Part shown: piece by piece, positions 33,580-42,285 of the stretch
Position numbering within the stretch: the stretch's first letter is position 1
Layout: every line of letters starts with the position of its first letter
Program-made: the position numbers and the translations under genes
Assembly: GCA_017524545.1 (NCBI GenBank)
Contig: JAFXVN010000028.1
Coordinates: 62,001 to 126,000 of the forward strand
Direction: 5' to 3'
Source: Bacteroidaceae bacterium
GTDB taxonomy: Bacteria; Bacteroidota; Bacteroidia; Bacteroidales; Bacteroidaceae
Length of the DNA stretch: 64,000 bases
Notes under the pieces: model-generated
What the model saw: only the letters and a program-made list of their open reading frames with translations
Databases searched by the model: none
What the model was told of the DNA's origin: nothing

Positions 33580-33771
33580 TTAAAATGTTTCTCCGTATTG
33601 TTCTTCCCTGTGATACTCAGCAAGGATGCACCCAGCACTATTATAGTAATACACAACGCCGTTACGCTCCTTTGTATAATCACCTTCTTGGGCTGTCTGC
33701 TGAAGATACTCCATAAACTCTTCTTCGGACACGTAAGCCCTGTTGTAATCGTCAAATTCCAAGTATTTCAT
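33580..33771 (-). CDS. Hypothetical phage protein, 63 aa
   Basis: Not recognised. An acidic, Tyr-rich small protein (YLEFDDYNRAYVSEEEFMEY). It has a Bacteroidota-style leader with TATCTTATTTGC on the plus strand (33798-33813), like the genes behind the phage promoters, but no -7/-33 pair is seen there. Confidence 0.55.
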   Translation of the reverse strand: MKYLEFDDYNRAYVSEEEFMEYLQQTAQEGDYTKERNGVVYYYNSAGCILAEYHREEQYGETF

Positions 33772-33849
33772 AGTCCGTAAGTTTTGAATGTCACTCTATC
33801 TTATTTGCATGTTTTTTTTCTTGTTTCTGGCTGTGTTCTTATTTGCCTG

Positions 33850-34254
33850 TCATACCTTCGTGAACACGAATTTGAAGCGGATAGTTCCGTCCTTTGTGTA
33901 ATACTTGCCTGCCTTATAGTTGATGTCATAGGCAATCTCGTATATCGAATCTCCAGTTACCAGCTCCACACGTTTTTGGCGGTTGTCCTTTATGTAGGCC
34001 AGTGTCATGTTCTCGCCTTTTCTTAGCCTCTCTGACATGCTGCTTCCCCACCACCTGCAAAGGAAATCATAAGCTTCACCAAAAGGAATGACGTAATTCA
34101 AGTTAGGGAACTTCCCTGCGTGTGCTCTCATGTATGGTTCTCCTGTGCAATCATGGCCGGAGAGTGTCATTACATTAGCATGGTGCTCGTTTCCTTTCTC
34201 ATCGAGGTGCATGTAATAGACATTACCCCGACACTTAATTTCGTTTATTGACAT
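33850..34254 (-). CDS. Hypothetical phage protein, 134 aa
   Basis: Not recognised. Beta-rich with basic residues (KDNRQKRVELVTGD, then GKYYTKDGTIRFKFVFTKV) and a WWGSSMSERLRKGE helix. Between two other small genes of the same operon. No functional clue. Confidence 0.6.
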   Translation of the reverse strand: MSINEIKCRGNVYYMHLDEKGNEHHANVMTLSGHDCTGEPYMRAHAGKFPNLNYVIPFGEAYDFLCRWWGSSMSERLRKGENMTLAYIKDNRQKRVELVTGDSIYEIAYDINYKAGKYYTKDGTIRFKFVFTKV

Positions 34255-34293
34255 GATGACTGATTTTTATGGTTCTACAAATAACTGCTGCAT

Positions 34294-34542
34294 TTATTTT
34301 GCACCGTATGTATTTCCCCATGTGGACTTCATTTCCTCATAGCTCTCATCACCTTCCCATAATCCGTCATCCCCTTCTACCCAATCCCATGACTGAGGCA
34401 TTTCGCCATAGACTCTCATGTTATAGATGTTACCACCAAAGCGGTCTAAATCAACAATAACCTTGCAGCCCTTCAAAAGAGCCATGTTTGATAACATTTC
34501 GTCGATTGAAAGACACTCTAATAAAGCATACTTAGCGTTCAT
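34294..34542 (-). CDS. Hypothetical phage protein, 82 aa
   Basis: Not recognised. Acidic, Trp-rich C-terminal half (PQSWDWVEGDDGLWEGDESY). First gene behind the promoter at 34588-34619, thus the head of the operon leading to the PRTRC cassette. Confidence 0.6.
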   Translation of the reverse strand: MNAKYALLECLSIDEMLSNMALLKGCKVIVDLDRFGGNIYNMRVYGEMPQSWDWVEGDDGLWEGDESYEEMKSTWGNTYGAK

Positions 34543-34587
34543 TGTTTCCTTTGTTTTGAATGTTAATACTTATCTTATTTGCTACTA

Positions 34588-34619
34588 CAAAGGTACGGCA
34601 AAATTATCAAATATGCAAA
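34588..34619 (-). promoter_or_regulatory. Phage promoter E, leftward, with tandem element
   Basis: On the minus strand TTTG (34616-34619), 20 bp, TACCTTTG (34588-34595). TTATCAAATATGCAAA overlaps it (34604-34619); a diverged copy, TTATCAAAATTCAAAG, lies 33 bp upstream (34637-34652). Confidence 0.8.
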
Positions 34620-34656
34620 TTTTTAGGGCAAAAAGTTTATCAAAATTCAAAGATTT

Positions 34657-35550
34657 TCAAGTTTTTTTCGCCTCGTTTTCCTCTATAAATTCCTCTGGAG
34701 TACAGTCGTATTTCAGCTTGAAGGTATTGACATACACAACAAAATACTCTTCATCCTTCTTACTCAATATCCAGTGGGCGGTTTCCAGTATCGTCTCTAT
34801 CGGCTCTTTGTATTTGGGCTTCTCATTTTCCTTTTTCTCCGATTCCGGCCTGTCGAATAACGTCGGACGGCCTTCAATGCCATTCATCTTGCAGTATTGC
34901 TCCCAAGTGACGGCATTCTTCTCTCTTTCCTCGTATTCACGCTCCCTGCGTTCCTGCCGCTCCCTTTCGTCCTTTCTGAAGTGGTCGCGGTTCTTGTCAT
35001 CGATAAACTTCCTAAACGACTTCATAATGCGCATGGGGTCAATACTTCCATAGAAGTCCTCATATAGCCCAGAACGTAGCCTCGCACAAAACAGAATGAA
35101 CTCCACCATGGTAAGCGTTGGGTAGTCCACCAATATCTGCTGACAAAGATTTTCCAACTGCCAGTCACTCATCTTCCCCTTTACGTTTGCAAATGCACTG
35201 ACCTCTGTGACATGGGCTTTCATCCATGTAGTAGTTATGTCTATTGTTCGCCCCTCGTTGTCACAAAATACAGGATATGCCTGGGCCATAGTTCCAAGCA
35301 TAGGCGAAGGAACTTTCTCGCAGCAGTCCACAGTTGGGCAAGCTGCCATTATCATCGTCTGCAGACCTGTCGGGAACTTTCCTGTTATCTGCGACGGTGA
35401 GTATTGATTACGCAACGCTACAGCAGCTTCACTTCCCTTTATAGTAGAGTTCGTCTGCCTTTGCAATATCATCGACGATAGCTGCTCTTTGATTAGCAAG
35501 GATGTCTGCTCTGGCTTGTTCCTGCGTGTTAAACTGTTTTCCTGTTCCAT
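34657..35550 (-). CDS. Hypothetical protein downstream of the replication gene
   Basis: About 297 aa from the ATG at 35548-35550; an internal ATG at 35470-35472 would reduce the overlap with the upstream gene from 122 to 44 bp and is an alternative. The central LENLCQQILVDYPTLTMVEF and FGSIDPMRIMKSFRKF-like region is helical and is followed by a highly charged Arg/Glu-rich stretch. Family not recognised. Context (helicase, nuclease, replication protein) suggests a replication accessory role. Confidence 0.65.
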   Translation of the reverse strand: MEQENSLTRRNKPEQTSLLIKEQLSSMILQRQTNSTIKGSEAAVALRNQYSPSQITGKFPTGLQTMIMAACPTVDCCEKVPSPMLGTMAQAYPVFCDNEGRTIDITTTWMKAHVTEVSAFANVKGKMSDWQLENLCQQILVDYPTLTMVEFILFCARLRSGLYEDFYGSIDPMRIMKSFRKFIDDKNRDHFRKDERERQERREREYEEREKNAVTWEQYCKMNGIEGRPTLFDRPESEKKENEKPKYKEPIETILETAHWILSKKDEEYFVVYVNTFKLKYDCTPEEFIEENEAKKT

Positions 35551-36391
35551 TTCTACTATTCTTAATTTCTGCAATGATTTCGTTATACTGGCTGTTTATC
35601 TTGGTGATAGAGAAATTATCCCTTATCCAAGACTTCTGAATTTGCTGAATGAAAAATGTAAAAGCAGACAGCACACTATCGTCATCTATTGGCTGCGGCG
35701 GATTCTTGTGCTTTCTGCTGTATGTTATTTTTGAAAGGACATCCTTAATGGCTGTCATGTCTTTTGCCCTCCAAGCATATACTTCACCATATTCCTTCTC
35801 GTAGTATGCCATAAACACCTCTTGGGCTCTCGTCGCGAGAGAGACATCCTTTCCGCTTTTCAGTTTCCTGTTGGCTCCTGGTTCGTGTGGCTGTTCTGGA
35901 GTTTCGCTTTTCCCCTTTTTCTTGTCATCACCCTTGCGCGTGCGCGTGGAAGAACCTGTGTCTGCGTTAGCAGATACAGGAATAATATTCTTTTCTTCTT
36001 TACTTCTATAGATGTGGCCGTTTTGCAGGTCACTCTGTTGGTCGTTTGGCTGGTCGTTTTGCTGGTCGCCTTGTTGCTCTATCGGCTGATAATCTCCATA
36101 TTTACAAATAGTTATTATACTGTATTTGCTGGTCGTTTTTATCTGAATTTCACCAGAAGAAACGAGCCTTTGCAAACATGTCCTTATTGTCCTCTCCGAA
36201 ATACCTGTTTCTGCACACAGTTTGGGCCTGCTAACAATGGCCTGACCACGACAAACCTTAATGCCTTGCCAAACCTTGTCTGTCGATGATGCCTTGATGA
36301 CAAGGTGCAAAAACAGATGCACCATTTGAGAATGATTGTACCACTCCCATTCGGTTATTTTCCTGTATAGCTTTAGCCAGCCATCATTCAT
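35429..36391 (-). CDS. Phage replication protein with N-terminal winged helix
   Basis: A 320-aa protein. Residues 1-100 have the DnaD-like/replication-initiator pattern (GWLKLYRKITEWEWY, then a wHTH with TGISERTIRTCLQRL). A low-complexity Gln/Asp/Asn linker follows (QQGDQQNDQPNDQQSDLQNG, about 110-130), then a Lys-rich linker and a helical C-terminal domain. It probably recognises the origin or loads helicase. It overlaps the VRR-NUC gene by four bases. Confidence 0.75.
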   Translation of the reverse strand: MNDGWLKLYRKITEWEWYNHSQMVHLFLHLVIKASSTDKVWQGIKVCRGQAIVSRPKLCAETGISERTIRTCLQRLVSSGEIQIKTTSKYSIITICKYGDYQPIEQQGDQQNDQPNDQQSDLQNGHIYRSKEEKNIIPVSANADTGSSTRTRKGDDKKKGKSETPEQPHEPGANRKLKSGKDVSLATRAQEVFMAYYEKEYGEVYAWRAKDMTAIKDVLSKITYSRKHKNPPQPIDDDSVLSAFTFFIQQIQKSWIRDNFSITKINSQYNEIIAEIKNSRNGTGKQFNTQEQARADILANQRAAIVDDIAKADELYYKGK

Positions 36392-36849
36392 GGTTTACTA
36401 CTTATGTATGATGTTATCTCCCTTTGAAAGTCGTCAAGTGACTTGCATACCACATAACGGTTTCCGTACTTCTCTGTGTTTCTCTGCCACTCCTTCTGCT
36501 CTGGCCGCTGGTAGCTGCCCGGCTTCTTCATTTCAATATAGAGCGCATTGTAACCACCGCGAGAAATACACAGACACAAGTCCGCTACTCCCCTTACTAC
36601 TCCCTCTCTCTTTACCCTTGCACCCATCTTCCCGAGCCTTATTCCCTCGTTCGGAATATGGAAAAGCATACCTTCCTGCCAAAGCAAAGGGTACTGCAAA
36701 GCGAACCATTTTAGACAGTCCTGTTGTATCTGGCTCTCCGTCTGTCCGTTCTCCTTCATCACCCATGCAGGAACGCTTGAAGCGTCCTTCCCTGCAATGA
36801 TTGCTTCAAGCAGACGCTTGTTGTATGTTGACCTTGAAACTTTCGTCAT
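36388..36849 (-). CDS. VRR-NUC domain nuclease
   Basis: A 153-aa protein with the VRR-NUC core: E in TESQIQQDC, GVADLCLCI, and ALYIEMKKPGS (E and K of the PD-(D/E)XK active site), followed by QKEW. It probably cuts branched DNA during recombination or replication. Starts at the stop of the helicase gene (1-bp overlap). Confidence 0.88.
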   Translation of the reverse strand: MTKVSRSTYNKRLLEAIIAGKDASSVPAWVMKENGQTESQIQQDCLKWFALQYPLLWQEGMLFHIPNEGIRLGKMGARVKREGVVRGVADLCLCISRGGYNALYIEMKKPGSYQRPEQKEWQRNTEKYGNRYVVCKSLDDFQREITSYISSKP

Positions 36850-38117
36850 CAGAAATACGTATTAGTGAGTTGCTTCCACTCGTTATTTATCCAGCCGTTT
36901 ATGATGTACTCTCCTGGCTTCGGTTGTGAAAACCGCAGATTCTCAACCTTTCCGAACCTCTCCACGTTACCGCCCAAATCCACTACCCAAGCATCCTTCC
37001 CTTCAAACGGACGAATACATCTTCCAACACACTGGTACCACTTTGCCAAAGACATCGTAGGACACGCCATTACGATTGTGTCAAGCTCTGGATAATCGAA
37101 GCCTGTAGTAAGCACACCGACATTCGCCAGTGCCTTTATCCTTCCTGCCTTGAAGTCCGTTATGATTCGCTTTCGCTCCTTCGGCTTTGTCTCTCCTGTC
37201 AGAATAGCGCAGCCAGGGACCGATCTGCACAAGGCTTCACTCTCTGCAATGAAGCGAGTGAACACAAGAATACCCTTGCGCGGCTTTCCGTCTTTCGGAC
37301 TCATCAGCCGCCGGACTATATTTGCAAGCTGCTCGTTCAGCGATACACGCTCGTACTCTGCGAACAAACTGCGCTCGTCATAGTCCCTGCCTGTGGAGTT
37401 CCTGCTGACACGGCTTGCATCGATAACATCCAGTGGGAAATATCGGATATAGGAAAGATAACCCTGCTTTAGCAATGTCTCTATTCCTATTTCGTAGATT
37501 ACCTTCTTGAATACCCTTGGCCTTGTCCGAGTGAGGAATTTCAGAATACACCTGTTTGCCAACAGTACTCCGGCCTTTGGAAAACCGTTCTCGTCAAAGA
37601 AATCTTCCTCCTTGTAGGAACCGTTTGGCATGTACTCTCCCTTGACCTCTATCCCTTGCGATGTATAGAGCCTGTAGGGTGTGGCCGTCAGTCCGAGAAC
37701 CTTTCTTGGGACTTTTTCGAGGAAGTCCTTGTAACGGCCAGCTACGGAATTGATTGCATGACACTCATCCACAATCACGGCTGCAAAGTCATCGAAAAGC
37801 TCCATGTGGTTTGCCACGCTTCCGATAGTGGCAAAAGTAATCTGCCCCACCTCCTTTGATTTGAGCGAGGCAGAGTAGATAGAAGCTTCAATCCCGTAGT
37901 TTGCAAGCTTTTCGTAGTTCTGCTCAAGCAATTCCTTCGACGGCTGAAGCACCATTACCTTACCGTCAAGCTGGCGGGCGATGTCTGCGATTAGGATAGA
38001 CTTTCCTGCGCCTGTCGGTGCAATGATAAGCCCATTGTCCTTCGTCTTTGAGCGGAAGAACCTAACCGCAGCATCACTCGCTGCCTGTTGGTAGGGGCGC
38101 AATACAAAATTACTCAC
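36849..38117 (-). CDS. SF2 DEAD/DEAH-box helicase
   Basis: A 422-aa superfamily 2 helicase: Q motif-like RPYQQ (7-11), Walker A APTGAGKS (33-40), DECH (117-120), GLTATPYR (motif III), and QCVGRCIRPF with a GRxxR-type motif VI in the C-terminal domain. It is the usual phage replication/recombination helicase. The start is GTG at 38115-38117, overlapping the upstream gene by 8 bp. Confidence 0.92.
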   Translation of the reverse strand: MSNFVLRPYQQAASDAAVRFFRSKTKDNGLIIAPTGAGKSILIADIARQLDGKVMVLQPSKELLEQNYEKLANYGIEASIYSASLKSKEVGQITFATIGSVANHMELFDDFAAVIVDECHAINSVAGRYKDFLEKVPRKVLGLTATPYRLYTSQGIEVKGEYMPNGSYKEEDFFDENGFPKAGVLLANRCILKFLTRTRPRVFKKVIYEIGIETLLKQGYLSYIRYFPLDVIDASRVSRNSTGRDYDERSLFAEYERVSLNEQLANIVRRLMSPKDGKPRKGILVFTRFIAESEALCRSVPGCAILTGETKPKERKRIITDFKAGRIKALANVGVLTTGFDYPELDTIVMACPTMSLAKWYQCVGRCIRPFEGKDAWVVDLGGNVERFGKVENLRFSQPKPGEYIINGWINNEWKQLTNTYF

Positions 38118-38595
38118 CTGCTGCTTTCATTTTGCCGTCAACAACTTCACCGTTCTTGTACTCGTACACGTCGAGAATCTGCGTCTCTGCTACGCTGGCA
38201 ATGGTAAAGTCACCAAGTGTTCCGCGCATAACCTCATCGATGTTCTTAATGGCATCGTGAATGTCCGTGGCTTGAACCAGGTAGTACACATTGGTTTTCT
38301 TTTCCTTCGCCGTGTTCTCGTCAATCGTGATGAACTGGAGCTTTGCCTTGAAGAAACGGTCTGCATTCAAATCGTCGGAGAAGAATATCTCCCGATAGGA
38401 TGCAGGCACAATCCCCTTGACATCGAAATCCCCACTGATGTAAGAGGACATTTCTTCTGTGATACGTTTCTCGGCCTCTGTGTGGCTCAAAGCGTCCACC
38501 ACATAAAGCTCTGTGACTTTCTTCATCAGGCCATCTTCCATGACCTTCTCATAACGAATTTTGGTTTGGAACCAATTAGATGATTTTGTTCGCAT
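38110..38595 (-). CDS. DUF4494 family protein
   Basis: A 161-aa protein. WFQTKIRYEKVMEDG, then ELYVVDALSHTEAEKRI, matches the pattern of DUF4494, widespread in Bacteroidota phages and of unknown function. It lies in the replication/recombination gene row. Confidence 0.78.
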   Translation of the reverse strand: MRTKSSNWFQTKIRYEKVMEDGLMKKVTELYVVDALSHTEAEKRITEEMSSYISGDFDVKGIVPASYREIFFSDDLNADRFFKAKLQFITIDENTAKEKKTNVYYLVQATDIHDAIKNIDEVMRGTLGDFTIASVAETQILDVYEYKNGEVVDGKMKAAGE

Positions 38596-38619
38596 GATTT
38601 TAATTGATTTAGTGAATAA

Positions 38620-39018
38620 CTATTTGAACTTAAACTCTTCTACAAACTCGTAGAATAAATCGCTGTCATCTGGTAATGGCAGGTTCACGCCCCATTCTAC
38701 CAAAGCGTCTGCATGTATCTGGTTCATAAGGTGTCTCATGGCCTCTGTGCTTAGGTCACTCGTTCCATGTTTCGTAGGCGGCACAAACAGGGAAACGTAA
38801 TGGTCGTGCCACACCTTGCGAGGTGTCCCCGACCAGTATTCCAGTTGGGCCATCCACATCCAGAACAGACGGTTTTGCGACAGGCTTCTTACATACCCGA
38901 CTTTTTCGATGAAGATGTCATACTTGCCGTTTGGCAACTCTTCTATCGTATCGACGAGCGAAGCACTGAGGCGTGTCCCTCCGAGTGTGCTTTTGTCAAG
39001 TCTAATCCTCTTCCCCAT
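38620..39018 (-). CDS. NinB-like recombination protein
   Basis: A 132-aa protein with RSLSQNRLFWMWMAQLEYW and LSTEAMRHLMNQIHADALVEWG, which correspond to the conserved blocks of lambda NinB/Orf (recombination mediator binding ssDNA and SSB). Identity is probable, not certain. It follows directly after the SSB-like gene (1-bp overlap). Confidence 0.7.
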   Translation of the reverse strand: MGKRIRLDKSTLGGTRLSASLVDTIEELPNGKYDIFIEKVGYVRSLSQNRLFWMWMAQLEYWSGTPRKVWHDHYVSLFVPPTKHGTSDLSTEAMRHLMNQIHADALVEWGVNLPLPDDSDLFYEFVEEFKFK

Positions 39019-39446
39019 TAAAACGGCAGTTCGTCACCTTCTTCTGACTCCGTAAATGGTGCCTCCATGGTGGATGCTTGATTGCTGCTTGGAATTGCCA
39101 CTGGCTTCAGATTGCCAAGATACATCTTGTTCCTGGCTTCCAACTCCTGCTGAGTGTGTTTGTCTATCCACTCCTTGCTCGTGGCAACCTTGACGTAACA
39201 AGTGTTTCCCCACTGGTCTGTTTCTCTCTTTTCGAGGATTTCAACACCCAGATTGTACAGACGGCTTATGTACTTTTCGCCGCCCTGCGTTGTCTTTTCC
39301 TCGACCTTGATGTAGATGTCGTTTTCCTCAATGGGGATAACGACGCATTTCTTCACTACGCCTGTTTTCTGGCTCTTGATGTTCATCACGCCAACACTGT
39401 CAAGTTTGGCTAAATTGATAGAGCCGACTAACTTACTGTCTGACAT
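39018..39446 (-). CDS. Single-stranded-DNA-binding-like protein
   Basis: A 142-aa protein. The C-terminus (EEGDELPF) is the acidic tip typical of SSB proteins that recruits partners. The body is an OB-fold-like beta domain (YIKVEEKTTQGGEKYI) followed by a flexible region. In a row with NinB-like, nuclease and Sak4-like genes, this is a recombination module. A direct OB-fold match cannot be proven by eye. Confidence 0.72.
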   Translation of the reverse strand: MSDSKLVGSINLAKLDSVGVMNIKSQKTGVVKKCVVIPIEENDIYIKVEEKTTQGGEKYISRLYNLGVEILEKRETDQWGNTCYVKVATSKEWIDKHTQQELEARNKMYLGNLKPVAIPSSNQASTMEAPFTESEEGDELPF

Positions 39447-40255
39447 ATATTCCTGTAATTAAAGATTTTCTCGTCTGTAATCAGATGTCTGTTGTTGAGA
39501 AGGAACTCTATAAAGCGTTCACACATGTCACGAAGCCTGGGTATGTCCCTTTCCGGCTTAAACATATACAGCTCTGTAAACGTCTCTTTGAAGTTCGTCA
39601 CGTTATACTCAAACTGGCTTACTTGGATGCCGCTCTGCTGAAGCGTGAACGGATATACGATGTGCTGCCAGTGACTCTTGTATGAGCCAGCCGAATAGGA
39701 TTTCGTCGTCTTCATGTCGTGAACACTGAACGGCAGAAGGTAATCGATGAATCCATACAGCTCCACATCACCAAAGCAGGTGTCTATTATTCCGTGCGTG
39801 AAGAACTGCTTGAGCGAACCTTCATAGTAGCCTGCAAATTCCCTCGCAACGGACAGGAGGAATGACCGAGCATTGATTAGCTGCTCGGTCTGATTTCCCT
39901 TTTCATCCACAACTATCTCCCTGTCCGATATGGTAACTGCATTCTTTTCCTCGTCAATCTGAAGAACATGCAGGCCGTCATCAACCTTGCCGTCAAGGAA
40001 CATGTCAACAATGTTGTTGAACGCCGTTCCCTTCTCGACTGCATCATTGGTGAATGGCACACGATTGATGCGGTTTATCAGCTCAACAAACTGCTTGTCC
40101 GCATACTCATCGTAGGAGAATTTGGGGTCTTCTGACTTACCCCAAAATTTCTCCCACAATTCGTCCGTGTCGAGATAGTTCTGAAAAGCATCCAGAAGCG
40201 TTGCGTAGAAGCGAAACCTTACGTCACTCTGCTGCTGGCTGTTCTGGTTCTTCAT
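39428..40255 (-). CDS. PD-(D/E)XK nuclease (RecB/Cas4-like exonuclease)
   Basis: A 275-aa nuclease. KGTAFN (75-80) is the first conserved block, GFIDYLLPFSVHDMKTTKSY contains the metal-binding Asp and the D-x-K active site, and QHIVYPFTLQQ is the third block (QxxxY-type). It would resect DNA ends for the Sak4-like annealing/recombination ATPase next to it, with which it overlaps by 32 bp. Confidence 0.88.
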   Translation of the reverse strand: MKNQNSQQQSDVRFRFYATLLDAFQNYLDTDELWEKFWGKSEDPKFSYDEYADKQFVELINRINRVPFTNDAVEKGTAFNNIVDMFLDGKVDDGLHVLQIDEEKNAVTISDREIVVDEKGNQTEQLINARSFLLSVAREFAGYYEGSLKQFFTHGIIDTCFGDVELYGFIDYLLPFSVHDMKTTKSYSAGSYKSHWQHIVYPFTLQQSGIQVSQFEYNVTNFKETFTELYMFKPERDIPRLRDMCERFIEFLLNNRHLITDEKIFNYRNICQTVS

Positions 40256-41183
40256 AGACTTTCTTTTCCTTATTATATATATAGCCCAGCTTCGCTACAC
40301 GGTCCATGAATCTCTGTCGTGCCATAGCAAGCGAGTTTCCGATGTGGTCATAGCCAGTGGCAACATTGTCCTTGAAGTTGTTTGCTGCCTCCACAGTGTC
40401 AATGACATCAATGTCTAAATATATCTGGTCGATGAGCTTCTTGTAGCTTTCTCCCTCTGCAGAACGCTCAATGAGGCGGTCGCGGTATGCCTTGAACACT
40501 GACACTTCAAGGAAGTTGTTCTCCTTGCAGACGTGGCCTTTCGCGTCTTTCAGATTCGGAAGCTCAACAACCGACGGCATGTTACAGGTGTTCTTACCCT
40601 CACTCTCCGATGTCGGGTCGAAAGTAATGGTGCGCTTTCTGTCGTCAGCAACCAGATAGCCGATAAGGTCAAGCTCTGTTGCAAGGCTGTCGTAGTTGGA
40701 GCCACCGAACAGGGGAACATAGCGTGTGGCCTCTCCGTTCTTCTCTGTCTGACGATGTGCAACAAACACCACGTTCTTCTTTTTGGTGTCGATGAGCTTC
40801 AGCAATGCACTGAACTCACGCTTACGCTGGCCGAATCCTTCCAAAGTAAGAGAGCCGTTGCGCTTTGCCATTTTCGGGTACTGCTTGATGATATAGTCTG
40901 CCATGAGGTCAAGCAACTTGCCTCCAGTATCTACCACGATGGTCTCATAGTCTGACAAGTCCTCGTTGTTCAGCAGGTCCAGAACGTCCTCATACTTTTC
41001 TACCTGCACCGTGTCTTTGATGAAGTCGTAATCGACACGGTTAATACCACCGTCTGCATCAAGGAGCAGGGGCTTCGGAGCACTAAGGGCAAGCGTTGTC
41101 TTACCCATACCAGGCTGACCGTAAATCAGCATTTTCAGTCGAACATTCACGTCCAACTCGTTTCTTTTCTTGATTAAACCCAT
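40224..41183 (-). CDS. Sak4-like RecA-fold ATPase
   Basis: A 319-aa single-domain ATPase. Walker A reads GQPGMGKTT (22-30) and Walker B YETIVVDTGG (79-88). Phage Sak4 proteins are shortened RecA paralogues that act with SSB in recombination, and here the SSB-like and nuclease genes are adjacent. The ATG at 41181-41183 is immediately preceded by a 16-bp palindrome (41186-41201) that could hide the ribosome-binding site or bind a regulator. Confidence 0.85.
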   Translation of the reverse strand: MGLIKKRNELDVNVRLKMLIYGQPGMGKTTLALSAPKPLLLDADGGINRVDYDFIKDTVQVEKYEDVLDLLNNEDLSDYETIVVDTGGKLLDLMADYIIKQYPKMAKRNGSLTLEGFGQRKREFSALLKLIDTKKKNVVFVAHRQTEKNGEATRYVPLFGGSNYDSLATELDLIGYLVADDRKRTITFDPTSESEGKNTCNMPSVVELPNLKDAKGHVCKENNFLEVSVFKAYRDRLIERSAEGESYKKLIDQIYLDIDVIDTVEAANNFKDNVATGYDHIGNSLAMARQRFMDRVAKLGYIYNKEKKVYEEPEQPAAE

Positions 41184-41335
41184 AATTTTAACTTGTTAAA
41201 ATGATAATAAAATTGTATAATTGATAATCTCTTTTCCTGTTGGATATTTGACAATGAAAAGTCGTTAATTTCACGATTTCCTGCCGTAAATTCTTGGCAA
41301 TACCATGTTTTTGACAATTTTCAAGTGTTAAAAAA
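41184..41335. other. A/T-rich intergenic region with palindrome and repeat
   Basis: No gene. The palindrome TTTTAACTTGTTAAAA (41186-41201) directly precedes the Sak4 start. TTTGACAAT occurs twice (41247-41255 and 41310-41318). A replication origin or operator is possible, but neither is supported by more than base composition. Confidence 0.4.
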
Positions 41336-41578
41336 TCATAATTTTTTCATCGGTTTAACGTGGCTTAGAACGTCACTGGCATCAAACTGATACTTCGTGT
41401 TGGGTGCGCCAAATGGTTTGTCGTAGCGTATCTTGTCCTCTACCATTAGCCTCTCAAGACGTTTCTTTCCACCCACAAGGTGAACGGCAACCGCCCAAGA
41501 GAAAGTCATCCCCTGTGTACGCTCCAGAATGGAACAGTATTTCTGTGCCATCACATCTATGCTAAAGCTCTTCTCCAT
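41336..41578 (-). CDS. Hypothetical phage protein, 80 aa
   Basis: Not recognised. The pattern VHLVGGKKRLERLMVEDKIR looks like a small DNA-binding helical domain with basic residues. It overlaps the LuxR-type gene by 17 bp and probably belongs to the early regulatory operon. Confidence 0.6.
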   Translation of the reverse strand: MEKSFSIDVMAQKYCSILERTQGMTFSWAVAVHLVGGKKRLERLMVEDKIRYDKPFGAPNTKYQFDASDVLSHVKPMKKL

Positions 41579-41918
41579 TTGCTTTCCTTCGTTCTGTACA
41601 TTCTATTCTCACGCGCCGTCCGCGACGATATTCTTTTCTCTCCACTGTGATTACATTGAACAGCATAAGCGAAAGCAGTAGTGCAGCCAGGCCCTTGCGC
41701 TTCACCTCCTTTGCATCCCACTTCCGGCCTACGAATTTTGCCACCATATACAACACCAGTTCGTGTGTCGTAGCTATGGACAGCTTCTTGTAGATATGCT
41801 TTTTGTGGGTTCTTACCGTCCAGATTGGCTTATCCATCACGGCGGCAATTTCCTTGTCTGTGAAGCCGTGGCAATACTGCTCTGCCACCTGTTGCTCCAT
41901 GTCGCTCAATTCCTTCAT
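41562..41918 (-). CDS. LuxR-type HTH protein with a transmembrane segment
   Basis: A 118-aa protein. Residues 4-60 form a LuxR/GerE HTH (LSDMEQQVAEQYCHGFTDKE, then TVRTHKKHIYKKL). Residues about 76-91 (LAALLLSLMLFNVITV) are a hydrophobic helix followed by a basic tail, suggesting a DNA-binding domain tethered to the membrane. This arrangement is unusual. It starts at the stop of the upstream gene and is likely an early regulator. Confidence 0.78.
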   Translation of the reverse strand: MKELSDMEQQVAEQYCHGFTDKEIAAVMDKPIWTVRTHKKHIYKKLSIATTHELVLYMVAKFVGRKWDAKEVKRKGLAALLLSLMLFNVITVERKEYRRGRRVRIECTERRKANGEEL

Positions 41919-42121
41919 CAGCTTACCCTTGTCACAACAATCTCGTACTTGCTCTTGACCTCTTCAATCGTGCAGTTCCAGCGTTCACGAATCAAGTCGC
42001 GGCGCAGCCTGCTTATAACAGACATTACGGAGCTGCGCTGCTCCATCGGGAACACTACAACGCCACCCACATTCAGATTGCGAAGCTCTCCAGAGATTGG
42101 TTTCTTTCTTACTTCTGTCAT
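41918..42121 (-). CDS. Small early phage protein, 67 aa
   Basis: Starts at ATG 42119-42121. The sequence has a VGGVVVFPMEQRSSVMSVIS core and a basic RLRRDLIRERW helix, consistent with a small nucleic-acid-binding protein, but the family is not recognised. First gene of the leftward early operon, about 158 nt from the predicted start site. Confidence 0.6.
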   Translation of the reverse strand: MTEVRKKPISGELRNLNVGGVVVFPMEQRSSVMSVISRLRRDLIRERWNCTIEEVKSKYEIVVTRVS

Positions 42122-42147
42122 AGACTTCAAATTTAAGTTGCACAATA

Positions 42148-42160
42148 CCCCCAGAGGGGG
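42148..42160 (-). promoter_or_regulatory. G/C hairpin in the leftward early leader
   Basis: CCCCC-AGA-GGGGG (42148-42160) lies in the leader of the early operon. Its position 27 bp before the ATG at 42121 could influence translation or termination, but there is no U-tract to support termination. Confidence 0.4.
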
Positions 42161-42228
42161 CTTTGCCTAACACTAAAACAAATGATAATATGTCATTGTC
42201 AATTTGTTATTTTTAGGTATATATCAAA

Positions 42229-42260
42229 TTTGCATAGGAACGAGAAAAGCCGTAACTTTG
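42229..42260 (+). promoter_or_regulatory. Rightward promoter of the repressor-like gene
   Basis: TTTG (42229-42232), 20 bp, TAACTTTG (42253-42260), predicted start near 42267 and ATG at 42418. It shares a stretch around 42213-42242 with the region at 24285-24316. Confidence 0.72.
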
Positions 42261-42285
42261 CCGTCGTTATTGTTATTTCTTGTTG

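Noticed and set aside
35980..36060. Short tandem repeats resembling a CRISPR array
   Set aside because: The repeats encode the Gln/Asp/Asn linker of the replication protein in frame; no repeat-spacer structure exists.
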